Shown piece by piece: positions 1 to 5,138 of a DNA stretch of 5,138 bases. The stretch is from Actinomycetes bacterium. GTDB taxonomy: Bacteria; Actinomycetota; Actinomycetes; Streptosporangiales; Streptosporangiaceae. Each line of letters starts with the position of its first letter. The first letter of the stretch is position 1. The notes beneath the pieces are model-generated. The model was not told the origin of the DNA and did not search any database. It saw only the letters and a program-made list of their open reading frames with translations. The position numbers and the translations under genes were made by a program. Where the stretch lies: positions 1 to 5,138 of the forward strand of contig JAFACJ010000191.1 of assembly GCA_023425615.1 (NCBI GenBank). Reading direction: 5' to 3'.

Positions 1-32
1 GTACCTCCCCGCCCCGACAGGAGAACCGCCAT

Positions 33-1265
33 ATGGGCACCGCGCACCGGCCGCGCACCGACCCCGAGGCCGAACGGCTCTTCCAGGAGATCATGCTCGA
101 CCCCCTGCACGCCGACCCCTACTCCGGATACCGCCGGCTGCGCGAGAGGGCACCGGTCCTGCTCACCTCCGACGGCACCCTCGTGCTCACCCGCCACGCC
201 GACTGCGACGCCGCGCTCCGCCACCGGTCCCTCGGCAAGGGCGGCGAACTGCTCGGCTTCGACCTGACCGCCGTCTCCAGGGACGAGCTGTTCCTGTCCC
301 TGCGCATGGTCCAGGACAGCATGCTGTTCGCCAATCCGCCCGACCACACCAGGCTGCGCCGCCTCGTCTCCTCGGCCTTCGCCGGACGCCATGTCGAGGC
401 GCTCCGCGCGGCGGTCGGCGCCCGTGTCGACGCCTGCCTCGACGCTCTCGCCGGCCGGCCCGGCGGGAACTTCGTCGAGGAGGTGGCGCTGGTCCTGCCC
501 GGTGCCGTGATCGCCGACCTGCTGGGCCTCCCGGAGGAGGACCACGCCGCCCTGCTCCCCCTCGTCCGCGACCTGGGCGCCGTCTACCAGCCGGGTTCCG
601 CGCCCGAGGCCCTGGACCGGGCGCTGAGCGCGCAGACCACCCTGATCGACTATCTCGCCGGGCTCCTGAAGACCAAGCGCGCCCATCCGGAGGACGACCT
701 GCTCTCCCGGCTCGCCGCGTCGCGCGCCGACGACGCGCTCACCGAGGCCGAGATGGTGGAGACCGCCTTCCTGCTGTTCGGCGCCGGTTCGGAGACCACG
801 ACCCATCTGCTGGGCAACGCCCTGCACGCCCTGTTCACCCATCCCGACCAGTTCGCCAGGCTGCTGGCCGACCCCTCGCTGGCGCCGGGCGCGGTGGAGG
901 AGTTCCTGCGCTACGACACCCCCGTCCAGGTGGACGCCAGGTCCGTGCTGGAGCCCGCCTACTTCCTCGGCGCCGAACTGGAACCGGGCCAGGTGGTGCT
1001 GACCCTGCTCGGCGCCGCGGGCCGCGATCCGGCGCAGCACCGCGAACCCGACCGGCTCGACCTCACCCGCGCCACCCCGCACCTGGCCTTCGCCGCGGGA
1101 CCCCACTTCTGCCTCGGCTCCCACCTGGCCCGGCTGGAGGCCGAGGTCTTCCTCCGGCGGCTGGTGACCCGCTACCCGCGCTGCGCGCCGGCCGGACCGC
1201 CCGTCCGCAGCACCAGCCTGGTCTTCCGCGGCTTCACCGAGCTGCCCGTCACCCTGGCGCCCTGA
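33..1265 (+). CDS. Cytochrome P450 monooxygenase (bacterial class I type)
   Basis: This 410-residue protein matches the usual length of soluble bacterial P450s, heme-thiolate monooxygenases that take electrons from a ferredoxin. Landmarks appear in order: a C-helix PPDHTRLRR (102-110) that normally contacts heme propionate; an I-helix GAGSETT (250-256) with the acid-Thr pair E254/T255 used in oxygen activation; a K-helix ExxR (E290-R293); and a heme loop FAAGPHFCLG (353-362) with the axial thiolate C360. The first glycine of the common FGxGxHxCxG signature is Ala354, while all other key residues are kept. There is no signal peptide or membrane anchor, so it is cytosolic. The ATG is preceded by AGGAGA at 19-24 with an 8-nt spacer. 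The family resembles secondary-metabolism P450s (CYP107/CYP105-like), but the substrate cannot be read from sequence. No ferredoxin or reductase gene is in the window. The gene converges on the histidine kinase. Confidence 0.96.
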   Translation: MGTAHRPRTDPEAERLFQEIMLDPLHADPYSGYRRLRERAPVLLTSDGTLVLTRHADCDAALRHRSLGKGGELLGFDLTAVSRDELFLSLRMVQDSMLFANPPDHTRLRRLVSSAFAGRHVEALRAAVGARVDACLDALAGRPGGNFVEEVALVLPGAVIADLLGLPEEDHAALLPLVRDLGAVYQPGSAPEALDRALSAQTTLIDYLAGLLKTKRAHPEDDLLSRLAASRADDALTEAEMVETAFLLFGAGSETTTHLLGNALHALFTHPDQFARLLADPSLAPGAVEEFLRYDTPVQVDARSVLEPAYFLGAELEPGQVVLTLLGAAGRDPAQHREPDRLDLTRATPHLAFAAGPHFCLGSHLARLEAEVFLRRLVTRYPRCAPAGPPVRSTSLVFRGFTELPVTLAP

Positions 1266-1281
1266 CCGCACGCCGCCCGGG

Positions 1282-2700
1282 TCATCCGGCGGAGCCCAAG
1301 GGGAGGACGAGTTCGAAGACGGCGCCCCTCGTCGCCGGTTCCACGGCGCGCAGGGTGCCGTGGTGGGACTGGGCGATCTCCCGTGCGATGGCCAGGCCCA
1401 GGCCGGCGCCGCCCTCGTCCCGGGTGCGGGCGTCGTCGCGGCGGACGAACCTGCCGAAGATCCGCTCCCGGTCGGCGGCCGGTACGCCCTCGCCGTCGTC
1501 GGCGACCCGCAGGACGGCGCGGCCGTCCCGTACGCCCAGCGTCACGGTCACCGAGGTGCGGGCGTGGCGCTGGGCGTTGTCCAGCAGGTTGGCCAGCGCG
1601 CGGGCGAGCTGCCTGGCGCGACCCCTGACCCGCACGCCCTCGGCGAGGTCGGCGGTGACCGGCACGCGGTCGGTGGCCGGGCGGGCCGCCAGCTCGGCCG
1701 AGACCAGCTCCGTCAGGGACAGGTCGCCCTCCGGAAGGCGCGACTCCCCCGCGTCGAGGCGGGCCAGCAGGAGCAGGTCCGCCGCGAGCTGCTGCAACCG
1801 GTGCACGTCCTCGACCGCGCCGGGGAGGTCGAGGAGCGAGGGGTGTTCGAGCGCCACCTCCAGCTGGGTGCGCAGCGAGGCGATCGGGTTGCGCAGCTCG
1901 TGCGAGACGTCGGCGACGAAGCGCCGCTGCTGCTCGATCGAGGACTCCAGCGCCGCCAGCGTCCGGTTGGTGGTCTCCGCCAGCCGGGCGATCTCGTCGC
2001 GGGATCCGGGCACGGGCACCCGGCGTGCCAGGTCGCCGGCCTCGGTGATCGACGCCATCTCGCCGCGGATCGCCTCCACCGGGCGCAGGGCCCTGCGGGT
2101 GACGAGCCAGGTGGCCGCCGCGACGACGAGCAGCACCAGCGGCAGCCCGAGGAGCATGGAGCGGACGGTGGCCGCGACGGCGTTGTGGGTGCCGGTCAGC
2201 TCCGTCCCCGCGTAGACCAGGACCGTCACGCCCTTAGGGCTGGTGGCCTCCACCGCGGCGAACCGGTATTCGGCGGTCTCTCCGCCGACCGTGGCCGCGC
2301 GCGTGCTGAAGGACGCCCGGTTGGAGACCTCCCCTTTCGCAGGCTCGTCGTCATCGTCCTTGCCACGGCGGTCGTCGCCGTCCCCTCCGTGCCGCCGTGA
2401 GGTCGTCCCCGGCACACCCGCGATGGACGTCAGATGCTCGGTGGCCGCCAGGACGCCGTTTTCGGTGTCGACCACCTCGACCGGTTCGTCCTCGTCAGGA
2501 AGCTGAAGGTCGGCGAAAGACGTACCGTTGGCGATCTGGGAGGCGACCCTGCGGGCGCCGACCTCCGCCGCCAGATCGGCGGTGCGCATCAGATCGCCGC
2601 TCAGCGAACGGACCACGATCAGGCCCGTCACCACCAGGACGAGCGCGACGACGGCTGTCGCGCCCAGCGTGGTCCTGGCCCGTACCGACCTCCAGTTCAC
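1282..2700 (-). CDS. Two-component sensor histidine kinase, membrane-bound, HAMP-HisKA-HATPase
   Basis: This is a 472-residue orthodox sensor kinase. A first membrane helix (about 12-32) and a second (about 181-201) enclose an extracytoplasmic domain of about 150 residues. A HAMP linker follows (about 201-254, starting RRALRPVEAI), then the HisKA dimerisation domain with phosphoacceptor H267 in SHELRNP (266-272). The ATPase has an N-box NLLDNAQRH (371-379), G1 box DDGEGVP (401-407), F-box IFGRFVR (414-420) and G2 box GGAGLGLAIAR (430-440), so all catalytic motifs are intact. It should autophosphorylate and pass phosphate to D51 of the neighbouring regulator. The sensor loop carries a charged run, about R102-E124, including DDDDE, which could bind cations (inference). 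The start is GTG at 2700-2698, preceded by GGAGG five bases upstream inside the end of the regulator gene. The regulator's stop is one base away, implying translational coupling. The cognate signal is unknown. Confidence 0.96.
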   Translation of the reverse strand: MNWRSVRARTTLGATAVVALVLVVTGLIVVRSLSGDLMRTADLAAEVGARRVASQIANGTSFADLQLPDEDEPVEVVDTENGVLAATEHLTSIAGVPGTTSRRHGGDGDDRRGKDDDDEPAKGEVSNRASFSTRAATVGGETAEYRFAAVEATSPKGVTVLVYAGTELTGTHNAVAATVRSMLLGLPLVLLVVAAATWLVTRRALRPVEAIRGEMASITEAGDLARRVPVPGSRDEIARLAETTNRTLAALESSIEQQRRFVADVSHELRNPIASLRTQLEVALEHPSLLDLPGAVEDVHRLQQLAADLLLLARLDAGESRLPEGDLSLTELVSAELAARPATDRVPVTADLAEGVRVRGRARQLARALANLLDNAQRHARTSVTVTLGVRDGRAVLRVADDGEGVPAADRERIFGRFVRRDDARTRDEGGAGLGLAIAREIAQSHHGTLRAVEPATRGAVFELVLPLGSAG

Positions 2701-2701
2701 C

Positions 2702-3376
2702 TCAGCCTCCGGCCGTCAGCCGGTAGCCCGCACCGCGCACCGTCACGATCGACCTGCGGCCGTAGGGGAGGTCCAGCTTCCTGCGCAGCGCGCTGATGTG
2801 GACCTCCACCACGTTGGGGTCGCCCCGGTACGCCGAGTCCCACACGTGCTCCAGGATCTCCCGCTTGGAGACGACCTGATCGGCGTGGAGGGCCAGGTGT
2901 TCGAGGACGGCGAACTCCCGGGCGGTCAGCACGACCTCCTCGCCGTCGCGGAGGACGCGCTGGGCGTCGGGCTCCACGACCAGGTCCCCGATCGTGATCG
3001 ACGGCGAGCCGGCCCGGGTGCGGCGGCGGAGCAGGGCGCGGATGCGCGCCCGCAGGACGACGTACGAGAACGGCTTGGTCACGTAGTCGTCGGCGCCGAC
3101 GTCGAGGCCCTCGGCCTCGTCGTACTCGCCGTCCTTGGCGGTGAGCATGAGGATCGGCGTCTCCTCGCCCGCGGCGCGCAGCGCCGAGCAGATCCGGTAG
3201 CCGTTTATGCCCGGCAGCATCACATCCAGGACGATCAGGTCGTACTCCTCCTCGATCGCCTGGTGCAGCCCCTCGGTTCCGTCGTGAACGACGTCCACCG
3301 TGAAACCCTCGGCGATGAGGCCCCGTGCCAGCGAGAGGGCAAGGCGCCGCTCGTCCTCCACGATCAGCAGTCTCAT
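2702..3376 (-). CDS. Two-component response regulator, OmpR/PhoB family
   Basis: This is a 224-residue DNA-binding regulator. The receiver domain (about 1-116) has the acidic pair E7/D8, phosphoacceptor D51 in LIVLDVMLPG, switch residues T79 and Y98, and K101 in the TKPF motif. The winged-helix output domain (about 126-222) shows the typical REFAVLEHLA, VEVHISALRRKL and VRGAGYRL segments of OmpR/PhoB proteins. I chose ATG at 3376-3374 because it gives the standard MRLLIVEDE start. An in-frame GTG at 3400-3398 would add eight residues (MRFGKLVD) with no family counterpart. Neither start has a strong ribosome site: a weak GAAGG sits about ten bases before the GTG. A leaderless or near-leaderless message is therefore possible. 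The gene precedes and is coupled to the kinase. It very probably binds the CTTCAG repeats just upstream and so autoregulates (inference). Confidence 0.96.
   Translation of the reverse strand: MRLLIVEDERRLALSLARGLIAEGFTVDVVHDGTEGLHQAIEEEYDLIVLDVMLPGINGYRICSALRAAGEETPILMLTAKDGEYDEAEGLDVGADDYVTKPFSYVVLRARIRALLRRRTRAGSPSITIGDLVVEPDAQRVLRDGEEVVLTAREFAVLEHLALHADQVVSKREILEHVWDSAYRGDPNVVEVHISALRRKLDLPYGRRSIVTVRGAGYRLTAGG
2706..2710 (-). promoter_or_regulatory. Ribosome binding site for the histidine kinase, inside the regulator gene
   Basis: On the minus strand GGAGG is followed by CTGAG and then the kinase GTG. It lies in the last codons of the regulator gene. It supports the GTG at 2700 as the kinase start and suggests that ribosomes finishing the regulator re-initiate on the kinase. 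Confidence 0.75.
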
Positions 3377-3399
3377 ATCGACCAGCTTGCCAAATCGCA

Positions 3400-3447
3400 C
3401 CTGAAGCGACCTTCAGGCTGCTTCAGCCGACCTTCAGCGGCCCTCAG
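3400..3447. promoter_or_regulatory. Phased CTTCAG repeat operator between the regulator and PepSY genes
   Basis: CTTCAG occurs at 3411-3416, 3421-3426 and 3432-3437, and a one-mismatch copy CCTCAG at 3442-3447. The steps are 10, 11 and 10 bp, one helical turn each, so all copies face the same side of the DNA. An inverted copy at 3400-3406 (CCTGAAG) pairs with 3411-3417 (CTTCAGG) as a 7-bp-arm palindrome with spacer CGAC. Direct half-sites at about 11-bp steps are the known binding mode of OmpR/PhoB regulators; CTTCAG resembles a GC-rich form of the PmrA-type CTTAA-N5-CTTAA box. The site sits 24-71 bp upstream of the regulator ATG and about 40-87 bp upstream of the PepSY ATG. That fits joint control of both genes. 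Binding by this particular regulator is inferred. Confidence 0.72.
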
Positions 3448-3472
3448 GCAAGGTGGGTTCACCTCGACAGAA

Positions 3473-3480
3473 AGGGAAGG
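3473..3480 (+). promoter_or_regulatory. Ribosome binding site for the PepSY protein
   Basis: AGGGAAGG lies six bases before the ATG at 3487. It decides this start over upstream in-frame candidates in the same open frame (back to 3325), which would run across the operator and give no export signal at the N-terminus. Confidence 0.8.
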
Positions 3481-3486
3481 CAAACC

Positions 3487-4131
3487 ATGAAGAAGAGGAC
3501 CCTGATCATGCTCGCCGCCGCCGGCTTCGTCGCCCTGGGCGGCGGGACCGCCGCCGCCATGGCCGACGAGGGCACCACCTCACCGGGCGAGAAGCCCGCC
3601 GCGGCCTCCACGGAGGAGAAGCCGGCCGCGAACGCCCTGACCGTCGACCAGGCGATCGCCAAGGCGCAGGAGGCGGCCGGGGGCACGGTCGAGTCCGCGG
3701 ATCTGGAGCACGGCTCCGTCTGGGAGGTCGAGCTGCTGACCGACACGGGAGAGCAGCGGGAGGTTCGGGTCGACGCCGCTGGCAAGGTCACCCAGGACGA
3801 CGGCTCCCACGACAAGGGGGACAAGCGCGATAAGGGAGAGGACTCCGAGGACGCCGCCGAGGCGGCCGCGCTGAAGGCGGCCAAGGTCACCGCGGCTCAG
3901 GCGGCGGCCACCGCCACCGGCTCGGTCTCCGGCACCGTGACCTCGGTGGAACTGGAGGACGAGCACGGTCAAGCCGCCTGGGAGGTCGAGATCCGCGACG
4001 GCAACGGCGCCGAGCACAAGGTCTTCGTCGACGCGGCGAACGGCAAGGTCACCAAGACCGTGGCCGACCACGACGACGATCACGGAGACCGCCACGGCGA
4101 CCACGAGTCCGAGGACGGGAACGACGACTGA
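3487..4131 (+). CDS. Secreted protein with two PepSY domains and an acidic/His-rich tail
   Basis: This 214-residue protein has a clear Sec-type signal peptide: basic n-region MKKR, a hydrophobic core, and an AxA-type site at AMA-DE, predicting cleavage after residue 26. There is no lipobox and no cysteine. After a Pro/Ala/Glu-rich linker come two PepSY-like repeats, about 50-104 and about 133-193. Each has a helix (LTVDQAIAKAQEAA; VTAAQAAATAT) followed by strands of pattern WEVEL/WEVEI...VRVDA.GKV / VFVDAANGKV. A charged linker (about 105-125) separates them. The C-terminal 21 residues are almost all His, Asp, Glu, Gly or Asn, with four histidines, and could bind divalent cations. PepSY domains are known in protease propeptides and envelope proteins, often as inhibitory or sensory modules; the exact role here is unknown. 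The gene is divergent from the two-component operon and shares its repeat operator, so it is a likely regulon member and feedback partner (inference). Confidence 0.93.
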   Translation: MKKRTLIMLAAAGFVALGGGTAAAMADEGTTSPGEKPAAASTEEKPAANALTVDQAIAKAQEAAGGTVESADLEHGSVWEVELLTDTGEQREVRVDAAGKVTQDDGSHDKGDKRDKGEDSEDAAEAAALKAAKVTAAQAAATATGSVSGTVTSVELEDEHGQAAWEVEIRDGNGAEHKVFVDAANGKVTKTVADHDDDHGDRHGDHESEDGNDD

Positions 4132-4149
4132 TCCCCTCGCCGGGCCGGA

Positions 4150-4187
4150 GGAACGCCCCGGGCACCGCATGGTGCCCGGGGCGTTCC
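4150..4187. terminator. Bidirectional hairpin terminator between convergent genes
   Basis: The arms 4150-4166 and 4171-4187 are perfect 17-bp reverse complements around the loop GCAT. They lie between the PepSY stop (4131) and the SRPBCC stop (4195), and so can end transcripts from both sides. No T-tract follows on either strand, as is common for actinomycete hairpins, so its termination strength is uncertain. Confidence 0.8.
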
Positions 4188-4194
4188 GGTGGTG

Positions 4195-4680
4195 TCACTC
4201 CGCCGCGAGGAGGGCGTCGAGCTTCTCGTAGCCCTCGAAGACGCCGGTCTCCATGCCGCTGGCGAGGATCTGGTCGCGGATCTCCATGCTCTCCACCACC
4301 GACAGGCAGGTGACACGGGTCCTGCCGTCGCCGAGGTCCTCGAAGAAGGCGGTCTCCAGGGAGACGCCGTCGGGGAAGCCCTCGTAGGTGAAGGTCTGGA
4401 CGAGCCGCTCGTTCGGCCGCGCCTCGTGGAAGGAGCCGTAGAAGGAGGCGACCTCCTCGCCCCCCATGAGCGACGCGTAGCGCCAGCTCCCGCCGGTGCG
4501 CAGGTCCCACAGGTCGATCCGCATCTCCACGCTCTTGGGACCCATCCAGCGGGCGACGAGCGCGGGGTCGGTCCAGGCGCGGTAGACGCGCTCGCGCGGG
4601 GCGTCGAAGTCGCGCACGATGCGGATGGTGGGCAGGTCAGGGGCGGCTTCGATGCTGGTCTCGTGGGTCTTCACGCTCAT
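4195..4680 (-). CDS. SRPBCC-fold protein, AHSA1 (Aha1 C-terminal-like) family
   Basis: This 161-residue protein has the START/SRPBCC hydrophobic-cavity fold of the AHSA1 subfamily, often labelled 'activator of Hsp90 ATPase homolog' or 'polyketide cyclase-like'. Visible hallmarks are RDFDAPRERVYRAWTDPALVARWMGP (23-48), the G-G-x-W strand region (63-66), FYGSFHEARPNERLVQTF (80-97) and a C-terminal helix region GMETGVFEGYEKLDALL (142-158). Such proteins bind small hydrophobic ligands; no catalytic residue can be assigned and the ligand is unknown. The ATG at 4680-4678 overlaps the ArsR stop as ATGA, and AAGGAG lies seven bases upstream (4688-4693). It is therefore co-translated with the regulator. 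ArsR-AHSA1 pairs are common in actinobacteria, where the SRPBCC protein is usually only inferred to act on or bind the compound linked to derepression. A longer open frame runs upstream, but only as a shadow of the ArsR gene. Confidence 0.93.
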   Translation of the reverse strand: MSVKTHETSIEAAPDLPTIRIVRDFDAPRERVYRAWTDPALVARWMGPKSVEMRIDLWDLRTGGSWRYASLMGGEEVASFYGSFHEARPNERLVQTFTYEGFPDGVSLETAFFEDLGDGRTRVTCLSVVESMEIRDQILASGMETGVFEGYEKLDALLAAE

Positions 4681-5036
4681 GATGCGACTCCTTGCTGATC
4701 TGTGGTGTCCTGCGTGTCGTCCATGGCCGCGAGCACGGCGTCCAGGCGCCGGAAGCGCTCCTCCGCGCGGCGGCGGTAACGCTCGATCCATCCGGTCATG
4801 AGGTCGAGCACCTCGGCTTCCAGGTGGCAGGGGCGGCGCTGGGCGTCGCGGGTGCGGCTGACGAGGCCGGCGTCCTCCAGCACCTTGATGTGCTTGGACA
4901 CCGCCTGCACCGACATCCCGTAGGGCTCCGCGAGCTGGCCGACCGTCGCGTCGCCCTCCGCCAGCCGCGCCACGATGTCGCGCCGCGTCGGATCGGAGAG
5001 CGCCGCGAAAACCCGGGAGAGCCGCTCCTCGGCCAC
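4677..5036 (-). CDS. ArsR-family winged-helix transcriptional repressor
   Basis: This 119-residue regulator has the ArsR helix-turn-helix: a start LSRVFAALSDPTRRDIVARLAEGDATVGQLAEPYGMS (6-42), the recognition helix VQAVSKHIKVLEDAGLVSRTRD (43-64), then a helical C-terminus with WIERYRRRAEERFRRLDAVL (83-102) that likely dimerises. The ELCVC-type arsenic/cadmium motif is absent and the only cysteine is C70, so it is probably not a classical metal sensor. It belongs to the non-metal ArsR branch usually paired with AHSA1 genes. I chose GTG at 5036-5034 because AGGAGG lies just upstream and MAEERLSRVFAALSDPTRR matches the usual family N-terminus. An in-frame TTG at 5057 would add seven residues and lies in the operator without a Shine-Dalgarno site. 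The gene overlaps the SRPBCC gene by four bases and probably represses its own operon through the two palindromes upstream. Confidence 0.94.
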   Translation of the reverse strand: MAEERLSRVFAALSDPTRRDIVARLAEGDATVGQLAEPYGMSVQAVSKHIKVLEDAGLVSRTRDAQRRPCHLEAEVLDLMTGWIERYRRRAEERFRRLDAVLAAMDDTQDTTDQQGVAS

Positions 5037-5040
5037 CCTG

Positions 5041-5046
5041 CCTCCT
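5041..5046 (-). promoter_or_regulatory. Ribosome binding site for the ArsR gene
   Basis: On the minus strand AGGAGG is followed by CAGG and the GTG start. The four-base spacer is short but workable. It favours GTG 5036 over TTG 5057, which would leave this site inside the coding region. Confidence 0.65.
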
Positions 5047-5053
5047 CTTGTCC

Positions 5054-5069
5054 TCAACCATTTGGTTGA
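5054..5069. promoter_or_regulatory. ArsR operator O1 (16-bp palindrome at the predicted transcription start)
   Basis: TCAACCA-TT-TGGTTGA is a palindrome with perfect 7-bp arms. It covers the predicted transcription start (about 5068), so a bound dimer would block initiation. A near-identical copy lies 46 bp further upstream. Assignment to the adjacent ArsR protein is inferred from position and symmetry. Confidence 0.78.
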
Positions 5070-5074
5070 CTAAC

Positions 5075-5103
5075 AGCCTAGACGACGGCACCCCCGTTCT
5101 CAA
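5075..5103 (-). promoter_or_regulatory. Predicted promoter of the ArsR-SRPBCC operon
   Basis: On the minus strand TTGAGA (5103-5098; five of six matches to TTGACA) and TAGGCT (5080-5075) are separated by exactly 17 bp, as for a housekeeping sigma factor. The start would fall near 5068, giving a leader of about 30 bases to the GTG. The -35 overlaps operator O2, and the start falls in operator O1. Confidence 0.6.
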
Positions 5104-5115
5104 CCATCTGGTTGA
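5100..5115. promoter_or_regulatory. ArsR operator O2 (16-bp palindrome over the -35 element)
   Basis: TCAACCA-TC-TGGTTGA differs from O1 only in one base of the central dinucleotide. It overlaps the predicted -35 hexamer. The two copies in one 62-bp span, with identical arms, are very unlikely to be chance. Confidence 0.78.
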
Positions 5116-5138
5116 TAAAACCCGGCTCAGACCGGCAG

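Noticed and set aside
1271..1291. Inverted repeat CGCCG...CGGCG in the P450-kinase gap as a terminator
   Set aside because: The arms are only five bases around an 11-base loop and overlap the kinase stop; this is expected by chance in such GC-rich DNA.
1360..2400. Long plus-strand open frames opposite the histidine kinase
   Set aside because: They are antisense shadows caused by high third-position GC; the kinase on the minus strand has every catalytic motif.
3451..3464. AGGTG-GGTT-CACCT hairpin, with GTTCACC resembling one unit of the Streptomyces PhoP box
   Set aside because: PhoP sites need tandem 11-bp units and only one core match is present; the 5-bp arms are too short to claim an element.
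3580..4170. Minus-strand open frame of 196 codons opposite the PepSY gene
   Set aside because: Its Gly/Val/Leu/Arg-rich composition looks like antisense noise, and it runs through the terminator hairpin; the plus strand has a signal peptide, PepSY domains and a ribosome site.
5061..5061. ATG at 5061-5059 (minus) as the ArsR start
   Set aside because: It is out of frame with the ArsR coding sequence and lies inside operator O1.
4195..5103. A 302-codon minus-strand open frame running from 5103 into the SRPBCC gene, suggesting a fused protein
   Set aside because: Upstream of 4680 it reads in a different frame from the ArsR gene and gives Arg/Gly/Ala-rich sequence with no domain. The SRPBCC start at 4680 has a good ribosome site and the ATGA overlap.

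Overview
The window is GC-rich (roughly 70%), with strongly G/C-biased third codon positions, GTG start codons and tightly packed genes. It reads as chromosomal DNA from a filamentous or related actinomycete (Actinomycetota). A Streptosporangiales or Streptomyces-like source is plausible, but the genus cannot be fixed from this sequence. There are six protein genes, no RNA genes, no CRISPR array and no visible mobile element.

Layout. (1) 33-1265 (+): a complete bacterial cytochrome P450 whose upstream neighbours lie outside the window. (2) 1282-3376 (-): a two-component system, response regulator first, with the histidine kinase start one base after the regulator's stop. The kinase converges on the P450 with only 16 bp between the two stop codons. 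(3) 3377-3486: a divergent control region holding a ladder of CTTCAG half-sites at 10/11/10-bp steps plus one inverted copy, as expected for an OmpR/PhoB-family operator. (4) 3487-4131 (+): a secreted protein with two PepSY domains and a His/Asp/Glu-rich tail. (5) 4150-4187: a perfect 17-bp hairpin shared by two convergent genes, probably a bidirectional terminator. (6) 4195-5036 (-): an ArsR-family regulator overlapping by ATGA with an SRPBCC/AHSA1-type gene. This operon has a recognisable promoter bracketed by two near-identical 16-bp palindromes at 5054-5069 and 5100-5115.

How the genes probably work together (inference). The kinase senses an extracytoplasmic cue, possibly a cation or envelope state, given its acidic Asp-rich loop. 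It phosphorylates the regulator, which binds the phased repeats to control both its own operon and the divergent PepSY gene. The exported PepSY protein, with its own acidic/His tail, may buffer the signal or feed back on the kinase. The ArsR-SRPBCC operon looks like a separate autorepressed unit, with one palindrome over the -35 element and one over the transcription start. The P450 is probably part of whatever lies upstream; no ferredoxin partner is present here.

No wholly new system is evident. The least described parts are the phased operator with the PepSY/kinase acidic-motif pairing, and the twin-palindrome ArsR promoter.
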